A stretch of DNA of 64,000 nt, from NCBI RefSeq assembly GCF_024498075.1, contig NZ_JANHOF010000020.1, forward strand, positions 21,523 to 85,522, written 5' to 3'. The DNA comes from Paenibacillus mendelii. Lineage in GTDB: Bacteria > Bacillota > Bacilli > Paenibacillales > Paenibacillaceae. Positions 52,446-60,680 of this stretch are shown here, piece by piece. Made by a program: the position numbers and the translations under genes. Each line of letters opens with the position of its first letter. Position 1 is the first letter of the stretch. Below the pieces are notes generated by a model. That model was not told where the DNA came from and made no database searches. It was given only the letters and a program-made list of their open reading frames with translations.

Positions 52446-52754
52446 CTACCCTTCCACAATATCCGCCCCTAATTCACTCGCAACCTCAATCATGATGGGG
52501 ATCACGGCTTCATTGGTACCGGATACATATAGATCTCCCTGATAATGTCGGAAGGGAATTTTCGTATCATTGCAGCTCCACATGAAAAAATCTCCCTCAA
52601 TGGACATGCTTGTTGAGCCTGTCACCGTAAACACGGATGTATAGGAAAAGTCAGGCTTGGTCGTGAAATACTGCATGCACTCTTCCAGTGATATTGTTGA
52701 TGAGGAATCGCCATTTTCCTGAAATGCTCTTGTAATTCGATAACGCTTACTCAT
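52446..52754 (-). CDS. Hypothetical protein
   Basis: 102 residues: SKRYRITRAFQENGDSSSTISLEECMQYFTTKPDF, then VFTVTGSTSMSIEGDFFMWSCNDTKIPFRHYQGDLYVSGTNEAVI. Soluble, no recognised motif or signal. It begins at ATG 52754 behind TGGAGGCA. Function unknown. Confidence 0.6.
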   Translation of the reverse strand: MSKRYRITRAFQENGDSSSTISLEECMQYFTTKPDFSYTSVFTVTGSTSMSIEGDFFMWSCNDTKIPFRHYQGDLYVSGTNEAVIPIMIEVASELGADIVEG

Positions 52755-53092
52755 GATTATGCCTCCACTAATGTTCTGATGTGCGAATTATGGCCTTGCT
52801 CAAGCCTGCTCATGGTTTATTGTGTTGTATATTATACCACTTCTATAGCGCCTGTTTCCGGTTTTGTCTTTGACGTTTCTACTGAACCTGATTGACCCGT
52901 TCTTTAATTGCCATAGAACGAAAATTTAAACCATATAGATAAACACGGTACCACACCTTCACTCCAGATGGTAAAATTATACTTACAATACAGTCATAGT
53001 CACATAGAAGCGGCAGCGATCGGAGCTATTTAGTGATACGTACTTGAGACCGACTTCAAATCACCACACGACTTAAGTGAGGGAGGATAACC
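52755..53092. other. Intergenic region between divergent genes
   Basis: About 340 bp with no gene-like reading frame. It should hold divergent promoters for the hypothetical gene and the PHP gene; no convincing hexamer pair was found. Confidence 0.4.
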
Positions 53093-53857
53093 ATGATCGT
53101 CGATTTGCACATGCATTCCCATCATTCCCGCTGCGCGCAAAGGGAAAATAACGTTCAGACCATGGTGGATGCAGCAATTGCTGCCGGGCTAGAAGGTATT
53201 GCGATTACCGATCATCTCCACCCGCATATCGATCCCGCGATATTGGCAGACAACCGCAATCAGTTAGCCCAACTGAAAGAAACGAAGCTTGAGGTTTGGA
53301 TCGGTGTTGAATTGGATGTGCTTAATTGGGAAGGGGATTTGACTGGCGATCCGGAGTTATATAAATCTCTGGATTACGTGATGGCCGGGATCCATCATTA
53401 CCACGTGAATTGGGTCGACGGTCCGGATTTGTCCCAATCGCCGGTTGAAATCTTGGCGTTTGCCCAGCAAAACTTGATGAATACGATACCCAACCCATGG
53501 CTGGATGCAATTGGACATCCTTGGACGGGCGTAGTCAAAGTATTGAATTTCAACTTTTATAATCTCATAAAACCGGAATGGATCGAGGAAGCAGGTTACG
53601 CCGCCCGGAATCACCAGACAGCGCTGGAAATACCGGCATGGGCCATGTTTAAAGATGATGCAATTAACGAGGATTACTTGCAGCATGTCGTCCGTCCTTT
53701 GATCAAGACGGGCTGCCCCCTTGTAACCGCTACAGACGCCCACAGCCTTTCGAACATCGGCAAGAATATCAATCGATTAACCAAGCTGCTGCTTGAGGAA
53801 GGAGCAACGGAGGAGCAGCTATGGTCACCCGCCAAGCGGGTCAAGACCAGGGTATGA
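53093..53857 (+). CDS. PHP-domain phosphoesterase
   Basis: 254 residues with PHP motifs: HMHSHHSRCAQ, GLEGIAITDHLHPH, LEVWIGVELDV, and TATDAHSLSNIGK near the end. These are metal-binding histidine and aspartate clusters of a small PHP hydrolase (histidinol-phosphatase or YcdX-like). AGGGAGG precedes ATG 53093. It is alone and ends at a strong terminator. Substrate unknown. Confidence 0.85.
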   Translation: MIVDLHMHSHHSRCAQRENNVQTMVDAAIAAGLEGIAITDHLHPHIDPAILADNRNQLAQLKETKLEVWIGVELDVLNWEGDLTGDPELYKSLDYVMAGIHHYHVNWVDGPDLSQSPVEILAFAQQNLMNTIPNPWLDAIGHPWTGVVKVLNFNFYNLIKPEWIEEAGYAARNHQTALEIPAWAMFKDDAINEDYLQHVVRPLIKTGCPLVTATDAHSLSNIGKNINRLTKLLLEEGATEEQLWSPAKRVKTRV

Positions 53858-53909
53858 CCGTCTGGCCTTTCTAAGGACTTGATCCGCTTTCTACTGGAGG
53901 TTCTCGATA

Positions 53910-53943
53910 CAACGCCCACCTATTCAGAGTGGGCGTTTTTTTA
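53910..53943 (+). terminator. Terminator after the PHP gene
   Basis: AACGCCCAC-ctattcaga-GTGGGCGTT then TTTTTT. Confidence 0.88.
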
Positions 53944-54016
53944 CTTTGCACTATTGCGATTCGTTCGTCCATTTACACGCTAATAAATTCATTTAATTTA
54001 TGGACAGCTTCCAAAG

Positions 54017-54034
54017 TTGACAAACAGTTGTCAA
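54017..54034. promoter_or_regulatory. Palindromic operator before the epoxide hydrolase gene
   Basis: TTGACAA-acag-TTGTCAA, a perfect 7-4-7 inverted repeat 68 bp before the gene start. TATACT lies at 54046-54051. It is the likely site for the WYL-type regulator encoded downstream. Confidence 0.55.
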
Positions 54035-54101
54035 GTACAGCTCTCTATACTACAACCATGAGTGCAAAATTCATGTTCAATGACTAGGAGGATGTTCAAC
54101 T

Positions 54102-55265
54102 ATGGTTAACCCTACTATCGATGCTGCAATCCAACCGTTTCGCATCGCAATTCCACAATCCGATATCGAGGATTTGCATGAACGCTTAGCCCGAACCCGC
54201 TGGTCAGCCGAACTGCCCGGCGTAGGCTGGAGCCGCGGCGTTCCGGTTGATTATCTGATGGAGTTGGCCGAATACTGGCGGAACGATTATGACTGGCGCA
54301 AGCACGAGGCCAGACTCAATGAATACCCGCAATATACGACCACAATCGACGGGCAGACGATCCACTTCCTGCATGTGAAGTCACCGGAAGCTGGGGCTGT
54401 GCCGCTAATGCTCATCCATGGCTGGCCTGGTTCGATCGTGGAGTTCCTGGACGTCATCGAACCGCTGACGAATCCGCGTGCCCATAGCGGGGGCCCTGCC
54501 GATGCATTTCACTTAGTCATTCCGTCAATCCCCGGCTTCGGCTTCTCGATGCCGCTGAGTGCTCCCGGGTGGACCACTCAGCGCGTCGCTGGCGCGTTCA
54601 CTCAGCTAATGGCAAGACTTGGCTACGACCGATATGGTGTTCACGGTGGTGACACAGGTGCGTTCATTGCGCCGGCAATGGGTCAACATGACCCCGACCC
54701 TATCATTGGCGTCCACGTTAACTCCTTGTTGACTTTCCCGATTGGTGTCGAAGGCGAGATGGAAGGCTTGTCCGAGGCCGATCAGAATCGCTATGCCATG
54801 ATGGAGGAATTCAATGACGGTTACCTGCAAATCCAGTCGCTCCGCCCGCAAACACTTGCCTACGGGCTACATGATTCCCCTGTCGGTCAGCTAGCTTGGA
54901 TCGTCGAGAAATTCAAGGAATTGACTGAACCGGAGGAAGGCATGCCGGAGGATTCCATTGACCGCGATCTCATGCTGACGAACGTCAGTTTGTATTGGTT
55001 CAACGGAATTGCCGGATCCTCCGCTCAGATTTACTATGAAGCCAAGCACGATTACGCCGCATGGGAACCGAAAGAGCGCGGAACGGTTCCAACCGGCGTA
55101 CTGCTCTCCCTCTCCAATGACGTTACGATCCGCCGATTCGCCGAACGGGATCATCATATTGTGCATTGGACGGAGTTTGAACGTGGTGGCCACTTCTTTG
55201 CCATGGAACAACCTGCGCTCCTTATCCAAGATGTCCGAGAGTTCTTCCGAAAGATCCAGACATAA
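54102..55265 (+). CDS. Epoxide hydrolase (alpha/beta hydrolase, EHN domain)
   Basis: 387 residues. The N-terminal EHN lid region is FRIAIPQSDIEDLHERLARTRW. The oxyanion motif is MLIHGWPGSIVEF, the nucleophile D184 in VHGGDTGAFIAPA, and the catalytic H364 in EFERGGHFFAMEQP. Cytoplasmic, opening an epoxide by water. It shares an operon with a WYL-domain regulator 66 bp downstream, which may respond to the compound or to stress. Confidence 0.9.
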   Translation: MVNPTIDAAIQPFRIAIPQSDIEDLHERLARTRWSAELPGVGWSRGVPVDYLMELAEYWRNDYDWRKHEARLNEYPQYTTTIDGQTIHFLHVKSPEAGAVPLMLIHGWPGSIVEFLDVIEPLTNPRAHSGGPADAFHLVIPSIPGFGFSMPLSAPGWTTQRVAGAFTQLMARLGYDRYGVHGGDTGAFIAPAMGQHDPDPIIGVHVNSLLTFPIGVEGEMEGLSEADQNRYAMMEEFNDGYLQIQSLRPQTLAYGLHDSPVGQLAWIVEKFKELTEPEEGMPEDSIDRDLMLTNVSLYWFNGIAGSSAQIYYEAKHDYAAWEPKERGTVPTGVLLSLSNDVTIRRFAERDHHIVHWTEFERGGHFFAMEQPALLIQDVREFFRKIQT

Positions 55266-55331
55266 GAATAAGACACGGGAGTGCTTCATTGGAAATTGAT
55301 TGAAATTATGAACGTACTGGAGGTGATATTC

Positions 55332-56288
55332 GTGAAGCTTGAGCGTCTAATGGCGATCACAATATTGTTACTGAATCGAAAACGGGTGCAAGCTCAAGAA
55401 CTGGCCGATCGTCTGGAAGTTTCATTGCGCACGATATACCGGGGTTTGGAGACTTTAAGCATGTCTGGCATTCCGATTGTTTCCTATTCAGGAAACGATG
55501 GCGGATTTGAAATCATGGAAAGCTTTCGCTTGGATCGCCAGCTGCTATCGTTCGATGAGCTTCATACCCTATTTACTGCATTGAAAAGCTTACATTCAAC
55601 ACTGGCCTTGAAGAAGGATGATATGGATCGTTTGCTCGACAAGGTAGGGGCCTTGCTCTCTAGGACAGAACATAAGCGGATAGCCGATACCGATCAAATA
55701 GCCGTTGATTTAACACCTTGGAAGAGCGGTACGGCATCACTCTCATTGTATGAAGCCTTACACGCTGCCGTTCAAGAAAAGAAACTGATCCGATTTACCT
55801 ATACCGACAGCCATGGAGCGGTAACGGAGCGCTCGATTGAACCGCATATGCTGGTACTGAAAGGATATACGTGGTATGTGCATGGCTATTGTTTGACCCG
55901 AGAGGATTACCGGTTGTTTAGACTTACGCGAATGAGGGATATGATTATTCTGCCGGAATCATTCAATCGCCGCTCGATGACGCTCACCGAGGTGAATGAA
56001 CAATGGGAGAAAGCATGGGATCAGGAAACGGTTAATCTGGTCCTTCGCTTTACGGGTACGGCCATCGTTCCTGCGATGGATCACTTCGATGCGGCCGATA
56101 CGGACCAGCAGTCCGACGGTTCACTAATCGTACGAACCCAATACTCCTATAAGAGCTATGAGTCCTTAATCGGTTTTTTACTTGGTTTTAAGTCGGATCT
56201 TTATATTATTGAACCAGATTATTTAGCAGCAGCTGTTTGCCAGAGCGCGCTAGACGTATACTCACTGTACGCTGGAAGGAACAGATGA
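55332..56288 (+). CDS. YafY-type HTH/WYL-domain transcriptional regulator
   Basis: 318 residues from GTG 55332, eight bases after GGAGG; the frame is open from 55281. HTH: VQAQELADRLEVSLRTIYRGLETLSMSGIPIVSYSGNDGGFEI. The middle and C-terminal WYL domain includes EKKLIRFTYTDSHGAVTERSIEPHMLVLKGYTWYVHGYCLTREDYRLFRLTRM. WYL domains often bind nucleic acid or nucleotide ligands. It is in one operon with the epoxide hydrolase and probably acts at the 54017-54034 palindrome. Confidence 0.87.
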   Translation: MKLERLMAITILLLNRKRVQAQELADRLEVSLRTIYRGLETLSMSGIPIVSYSGNDGGFEIMESFRLDRQLLSFDELHTLFTALKSLHSTLALKKDDMDRLLDKVGALLSRTEHKRIADTDQIAVDLTPWKSGTASLSLYEALHAAVQEKKLIRFTYTDSHGAVTERSIEPHMLVLKGYTWYVHGYCLTREDYRLFRLTRMRDMIILPESFNRRSMTLTEVNEQWEKAWDQETVNLVLRFTGTAIVPAMDHFDAADTDQQSDGSLIVRTQYSYKSYESLIGFLLGFKSDLYIIEPDYLAAAVCQSALDVYSLYAGRNR

Positions 56289-56336
56289 CGTCCATGAGCT
56301 CGGGGGTTGGTTTATTCTCAACAAAATTCTTGTCCG

Positions 56337-56882
56337 TTAATCATAACCACCCTCTGCTTGGGGTAATTCTTTGTAAGCCTCCTTACCCTTCACAATATTA
56401 TGAATGAATGTTCGTAATTCTAATAGCTGCTGTGCGTCGCTGGTTACGTTGCAATTCTCCCCAGACCAAGTTAGAGCTTTTGTTTCTCCATCTATACTAA
56501 TTTCCCAACTGTCTTCCGTATAGGGGGTGCGAGAACAATGATTGCTGGCCGGTATTAATTCTTTCTCTCCCATGATGTTGATCTCTCTCATTTTGTCATA
56601 AATGAGGGTCATCTCTTCTAAGGTAAAGGTAATGCTTGCTGTCGCAGTCCCTTTCATAATCAAATCTTTTGTAACCGTATCTTCATAGGTATTAATTTCA
56701 TTTTTCCTAACCTCTCCATAACCGTAACGAACCGTAAAATCGAAATCGGCCGGCATTGCTTGTGGCATTTCTTTTGGCATTTCTTTTGGCATTTCTTTTG
56801 GCATTTCTTTTGGCTGCTTTGTTTCCGTACCACAACCTGTAAGCAGGAGTAGAATACCTAACAATGAAAATAATCGTTTCAT
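56337..56882 (-). CDS. Lipoprotein with KEMP tandem repeat
   Basis: 181 residues. Signal LFSLLGILLLLTGC with lipobox. Residues about 24-40 are four tandem KEMP units plus QAMP, from a 12-bp repeat. The rest (DFTVRYGYGEVRKNEINTYEDTVTKDLI, later TPYTEDSWEISIDGETKALTW) is a beta-rich domain with cysteines, like small stress lipoproteins of bacilli. Function unknown. Confidence 0.75.
   Translation of the reverse strand: MKRLFSLLGILLLLTGCGTETKQPKEMPKEMPKEMPKEMPQAMPADFDFTVRYGYGEVRKNEINTYEDTVTKDLIMKGTATASITFTLEEMTLIYDKMREINIMGEKELIPASNHCSRTPYTEDSWEISIDGETKALTWSGENCNVTSDAQQLLELRTFIHNIVKGKEAYKELPQAEGGYD
56764..56811. repeat. 12-bp tandem repeat, four copies
   Basis: GGCATTTCTTTT repeated exactly four times, encoding K-E-M-P on the minus strand of the lipoprotein gene. 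Confidence 0.9.
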
Positions 56883-57069
56883 TTCATCCCCCCATTATTT
56901 TCCGACAACTTATTAATCATAACGAGCCCCCTTATGAGAGTGCCCTCTTCAGTATGAGACGTCTTCGCTGTCATGAAAGTTACAACTTGAGCGTGTCATC
57001 AATGCCAAAAAACGGATAAATAAAAATTCAAAGGAAATGCTACTCCTAACTAGAAGGGGGTGGAACATA

Positions 57070-57225
57070 ATGCCAAGCGATAAAATTGATATTGAAACAG
57101 ATGGTGATCCTAAAACAATTTATGAAGATACCACTGCACATGAGCGATCAGGCTTTATTCTTGACGATACGGAGCAGTCTGGTAAAGATAACAAGAAACC
57201 ATATGATGAACAGAGCAGCAGTTAA
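57070..57225 (+). CDS. Small hydrophilic hypothetical protein
   Basis: 51 residues from ATG 57070, behind GGGGGTGG. Very polar and acidic (DKIDIETDGDPKTIYEDTTAHERSGFILDD). No family known. It ends at the symmetric terminator 57242-57272. Confidence 0.5.
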   Translation: MPSDKIDIETDGDPKTIYEDTTAHERSGFILDDTEQSGKDNKKPYDEQSSS

Positions 57226-57241
57226 TTATATTGTTCAAAAG

Positions 57242-57272
57242 CAAGAGGGCTGCCCATATGGCAGCCCTCTTG
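57242..57272. terminator. Bidirectional terminator
   Basis: AAGAGGGCTGCC-catat-GGCAGCCCTCTT between the small plus-strand gene and the minus-strand MBL gene. Confidence 0.8.
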
Positions 57273-57286
57273 CTGGATTTTAACCG

Positions 57287-58051
57287 CTAGCTTATAATTG
57301 TTTCGCCATCGGCGGGTACTACGATATGCGAAGTGAGGCCCTTCTCTTCAATAAAACCCGTTAACTCTCGTCTGGACAACAAGCAGTGATTGACCGCCTC
57401 CATATGGGATACGATAATCGTCGATTGCGGGGCTGCCATGTACGTCCGATAGATGTCTTCCTTGCCCATCGTAATGGGATCGCCTTGCAGGAACTGTGCA
57501 GCGCCTCCATTGACAATAATCACTTCCGGATGATGATTGTCTATGGCTTCCTCCACATCAGAGCACCAAATCGTATCGCCTGCGATATATAAGGTCTTCT
57601 CGTCCGGATGATGAAAGACAATACCGGAAACATTCCCCATCAATTGCCCAATTTCTCCTGTACCGTGCTTGCCCCTCGTCCGGGTCAAACGAACATCTCC
57701 CATTTGGGAAATCCGATCTAATGCTTGTACGTTATGAAACCCCTCTTTCCTGATTGCCTCGGCATCTTCATCTGACTGTGCGATCATGTTCGCATCTTTG
57801 GAGAGCGACTTGATCGCCGCCGCATCGAAGTGGTCAGGGTGCAGGTGGGTGACGATGACTGTATCGGCCCGAAGGATATCTTCCACAGAAACCGGCAGCT
57901 CCGCTGTCGGATTGTTCACTTGATTAGCCGTATTCATGATGGGAGGATAGGCTCCCTTCGCCCCTAAATACGGATCGATCAAAAAAGTGAAACCGCCGTA
58001 ATCCAAGACGATCGTTGCATTTCGAATTTGTCTGATCTTCATGGTGTTCAT
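57287..58051 (-). CDS. MBL-fold metallo-hydrolase
   Basis: 254 residues. Active site THLHPDHFDAAAI (HxHxDH), and ILxxG-type strand DEKTLYIAGDTIWCSD, final histidine VSHMEAVNHCLLS. Similar to the UlaG/UPF0173-type cytosolic hydrolases. The divergent Lrp-family regulator gene starts 113 bp away, so it probably controls this gene. Confidence 0.87.
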   Translation of the reverse strand: MNTMKIRQIRNATIVLDYGGFTFLIDPYLGAKGAYPPIMNTANQVNNPTAELPVSVEDILRADTVIVTHLHPDHFDAAAIKSLSKDANMIAQSDEDAEAIRKEGFHNVQALDRISQMGDVRLTRTRGKHGTGEIGQLMGNVSGIVFHHPDEKTLYIAGDTIWCSDVEEAIDNHHPEVIIVNGGAAQFLQGDPITMGKEDIYRTYMAAPQSTIIVSHMEAVNHCLLSRRELTGFIEEKGLTSHIVVPADGETIIS

Positions 58052-58164
58052 GCCTCCCTTTCATATTTTGCCCTCTTAGGTTAACATTTAGGTAAGGACA
58101 CTTACATAATAAAAATCACGAATATGGGCAGTAATACTTGAATGTTGAAAGAGGTTGTGATTGG

Positions 58165-58575
58165 ATGCTGGATCATACGGATAAACGTATCCTCGAAGAA
58201 CTGGTCAAGGATGGCCGGATTTCGATGAAGAAGCTGGGCGAGAAGGTTCATCTGACCGGTCAGGCTGCGGCCAACCGGGTATTAAAGCTGGAGGAAGAAG
58301 TAATTGAAGGCTATACCGTTCGTCTAAATTATAAAAAGACCGGATTCGCGGTCCATTCTTTTATTACGATTTTCACGAAAAGCTTCGATCACCAGCCTTT
58401 CTTGTCCTTTGTGGAAACGCAGGACGCCTATATAATAAATAATTACAAAACTAGCGGAGAAGGCTGCTACCTCATGGAATGCAGATTCCCTTCCAATGAG
58501 GAGCTCGACAAATTTCTTATCGAGTTAACCCGCTACGTGAATTATAAATTATCCGTTGTTATTAGTAAGAGCTAA
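58165..58575 (+). CDS. Lrp/AsnC-family transcriptional regulator
   Basis: 136 residues from ATG 58165 (GAGG ten bases upstream). HTH: LDHTDKRILEELVKDGRISMKKLGEKVHLTGQAAANRVLKLEEEGVIEGY-type pattern, here EVIEGYTVRLNYKK. The RAM-type half (VHSFITIFTKSFDHQPF, then AYIINNYKTSGEGCYLMECRF) is present. Divergent to the MBL hydrolase gene. Effector unknown. Confidence 0.87.
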   Translation: MLDHTDKRILEELVKDGRISMKKLGEKVHLTGQAAANRVLKLEEEVIEGYTVRLNYKKTGFAVHSFITIFTKSFDHQPFLSFVETQDAYIINNYKTSGEGCYLMECRFPSNEELDKFLIELTRYVNYKLSVVISKS

Positions 58576-58615
58576 GCCGTGGAGCGCTGATTGCCCCGTG
58601 TACGGCTAAAATGTC

Positions 58616-58773
58616 TCCCCCTGCATCAGCCACCCATTTTCACCTTGCCATCTCCTTCCCGTATAATGCTGCAGAAACTCCTCGGCCAGAAAGCATATGC
58701 GGTTTACAATCTCCCGCGGCTCCAGTACTTTAGCGGCAGGACCCAATCGAATCGTGTTCTCCGTTTTCGTCTT
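58616..58773 (-). pseudogene. WYL-type regulator C-terminal remnant
   Basis: The minus strand reads KTKTENTIRLGPAAKVLEP, then REIVNRICFLAEEFLQHYT and stop after about 50 residues. The RLGPxAxVLEPxE string is the usual end of WYL-domain (YafY) regulators. It lies directly behind an in-frame stop, so only the tail remains. Confidence 0.5.
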
Positions 58774-58797
58774 CTAAGGTGTCCTTTGACTATCTTA

Positions 58798-59004
58798 TTA
58801 GTCGCTTTTATATTCTAAAATATCGCCAGGCTGACATTCTAAAGCTTTACAAATCGCCTCTAAAGTTGATAATCGAATCGCTTTTGCCTTTCCATTTTTC
58901 AATATTGAAAGGTTAGCCATTGTTATTCCAACCCTCTCCGAAAGTTCGGTTACGCTCATTTTTCTTTTAGCCAACATCACATCAATATTGATTATAATCG
59001 CCAT
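58798..59004 (-). CDS. Small XRE-family regulator (DUF2975 partner)
   Basis: 68 residues from ATG 59004, with GAGGTG six bases before. HTH: VMLAKRKMSVTELSERVGITMANLSILKNGKAKAIRLSTLEAICKALECQPGDILEY, a YozG-like Cro/C1 protein. It starts 10 bp after the DUF2975 gene stop, forming the common DUF2975-XRE two-gene unit. A DNA-binding partner that reports on the membrane protein is the usual inference. Confidence 0.85.
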   Translation of the reverse strand: MAIIINIDVMLAKRKMSVTELSERVGITMANLSILKNGKAKAIRLSTLEAICKALECQPGDILEYKSD

Positions 59005-59014
59005 GTTATTCACC

Positions 59015-59497
59015 TCAGACCGTCAAATCATTTTCTGATTTTATATCAATAGCCTCTTTTAAAAGCTTTTGGAGAACAGCAGCAAAAACGGCAATCACCA
59101 TGGAGGCAAATATCATGACCATTCCGATTACTATGATCCCTGGAGCATCGTCTTTCTCCGCTATAAGATAGAAGAGTGGCATGCCTACCACATACAAGCT
59201 GCTGATTATGATTGCACAGTATTTGATATTCTTTAGAACTCGTACAGATAATTCCGAGAAAGCTTTGTTCTTGTCAATATAGCTTAAAAGTTTAAAAGCT
59301 TGATACAGAGCAAAGTAAAAAGGTATCGCCGTGGCATACAAATCGATTAAAAAGAGATATTTCAAATAAGTATGATCTGGATACAATTCTGCTGCAAAAT
59401 TCGCTATCTCTGGCACGACAAATATGCACAAAGCAAGAACTGGGATTCCAATAAGAATAACAGCTGCCTTTAAAAATAGTGTTGTTCCTCGTTCCAT
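59015..59497 (-). CDS. DUF2975-family four-helix membrane protein
   Basis: 160 residues with four membrane helices: FLKAAVILIGIPVLALCIFVV, LFLIDLYATAIPFYFALYQAF, YCAIIISSLYVVGMPLFYLIA and IVIGMVMIFASMVIAVFAAVL. The loop KLLSYIDKNKAFSELSVRVLKNIK is typical for DUF2975. It is coupled to the small XRE gene. Function unknown; probably a membrane-linked sensor for the regulator. Confidence 0.82.
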   Translation of the reverse strand: MERGTTLFLKAAVILIGIPVLALCIFVVPEIANFAAELYPDHTYLKYLFLIDLYATAIPFYFALYQAFKLLSYIDKNKAFSELSVRVLKNIKYCAIIISSLYVVGMPLFYLIAEKDDAPGIIVIGMVMIFASMVIAVFAAVLQKLLKEAIDIKSENDLTV

Positions 59498-59853
59498 AAA
59501 AGCCCCTCACTTATGATTGAATTTAATATGACTTTAGCACGAAATTTATCGTTTTACAATAAAAACGTTCCTTTATTGAATATATTATTGTTGTTGTGTA
59601 GATATCCTTTTTTCAACCAAAAAAAGCAGCAGCTCAGCCCGACTGCCATTTCAACTGTGTATTAAGCTATTATCTGCTGCAACCAATGCGGGATAGCCCC
59701 CAAAGAATGCCTGCAGTTCTGGATCGCACACCTCACATGACTGTGCCCTTGCTAGCGAACAACCTATGTGTAAAATAAACTTGACATATGGTCTACTTTT
59801 CATTACGTTATGTATAGTTGAGTTTACATTTTGTGAATTATTGGGAGGCCACT
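59498..59853. other. Divergent intergenic region between two membrane-XRE modules
   Basis: About 355 bp without a gene. It carries the plus-strand promoter at 59781-59809 and should carry the minus-strand one for DUF2975. The stretch 59620-59700 is an imperfect hairpin-prone GC segment without recognisable function. Confidence 0.5.
59781..59809 (+). promoter_or_regulatory. Promoter of the second membrane-XRE module
   Basis: TTGACA at 59781-59786, a 17-bp spacer, TACGTT at 59804-59809. The gene begins 45 bp on. Confidence 0.5.
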
Positions 59854-60300
59854 ATGTCCTATCAAGAAAAAAAAATTTTTGTTTCCATCATCAGCAGTAT
59901 ACTCATCTTCACCCTCTACACGTTATACGCAATAAACAATGCCGAGGAAGGCAGCATCACTTCGGCCAGCAACTTCAGTTTTTGGGGTTCCTTCATTCTG
60001 GTGCTGCTCCCGGTGTCGATTGTAGCTAAGATAATCATTCATATCGGGTTTGTCATCTTCAATAAAATCGCCACGAATGAAGATGAGCCTTCTTTTGAAG
60101 ATGAGTTTGATAAGATCATCGAATTGAAGGCAGACCGGATTTCGCTTTATGTGTTTTTCCTCGGGTTTATATTATCCATGGTTCCGCTCGTTGCGAATCT
60201 CCCAACTTACTTAACGTTTCTTGTGTTGATCTTCTTCGGTTTTTTATCCGATCTACTGGGACGTATCGCTCAATTATATTTTTATAGAAAAGGAGTTTAA
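59854..60300 (+). CDS. Small membrane protein, partner of XRE
   Basis: 148 residues from ATG 59854, behind GGGAGG. Four helices: IFVSIISSILIFTLYTLYAI, GSFILVLLPVSIVAKIIIHI, FLGFILSMVPLVANL, FLVLIFFGFLSDLLG. It has the DEDEPSFEDEFDKIIELKADR-like acidic loop. It lies 2 bp before the XRE gene, mirroring the DUF2975 module on the other strand. Family not named. Confidence 0.75.
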   Translation: MSYQEKKIFVSIISSILIFTLYTLYAINNAEEGSITSASNFSFWGSFILVLLPVSIVAKIIIHIGFVIFNKIATNEDEPSFEDEFDKIIELKADRISLYVFFLGFILSMVPLVANLPTYLTFLVLIFFGFLSDLLGRIAQLYFYRKGV

Positions 60301-60301
60301 C

Positions 60302-60520
60302 ATGGGAAAGGATGCGATTAGCAATCATATACGGAATCTTCGCTTTCATCATAACGAGATGACCCAGCAGCAATTAGCAGATAAGGCCGGGGTCACCAGA
60401 CAAACGATTGTCGCTATCGAGAAGGGCAATTATTCACCTTCATTGGAGTTGGCTTTTCGCATCGCGCGTGTTTTCGGAAAGTCCATCGAAGAGGTCTTTC
60501 AATATGATGATAAGCCATAA
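60302..60520 (+). CDS. Small XRE-family regulator
   Basis: 72 residues: HIRNLRFHHNEMTQQQLADKAGVTRQTIVAIEKGNYSPSLELAFRIARVFGKSIEEVFQYDD, the YgzD/YozG-like sequence of small Cro/C1 regulators. AAAGGAG precedes it. Encoded in one unit with the upstream membrane protein. Confidence 0.88.
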   Translation: MGKDAISNHIRNLRFHHNEMTQQQLADKAGVTRQTIVAIEKGNYSPSLELAFRIARVFGKSIEEVFQYDDKP

Positions 60521-60680
60521 AACGCGGATAAAGCTGGTCCGTGAAATTTGCAACGGCCGAAGTGATTAACGGCAATACCCATTTTAAATGAAGAAATGTC
60601 ATCATCGCTACTTTTTTGACCTCTTATTTCGCACGTCCCGCAAACATCCGCCAAGGGCAGGAATTATAAGGGGGTTCATT

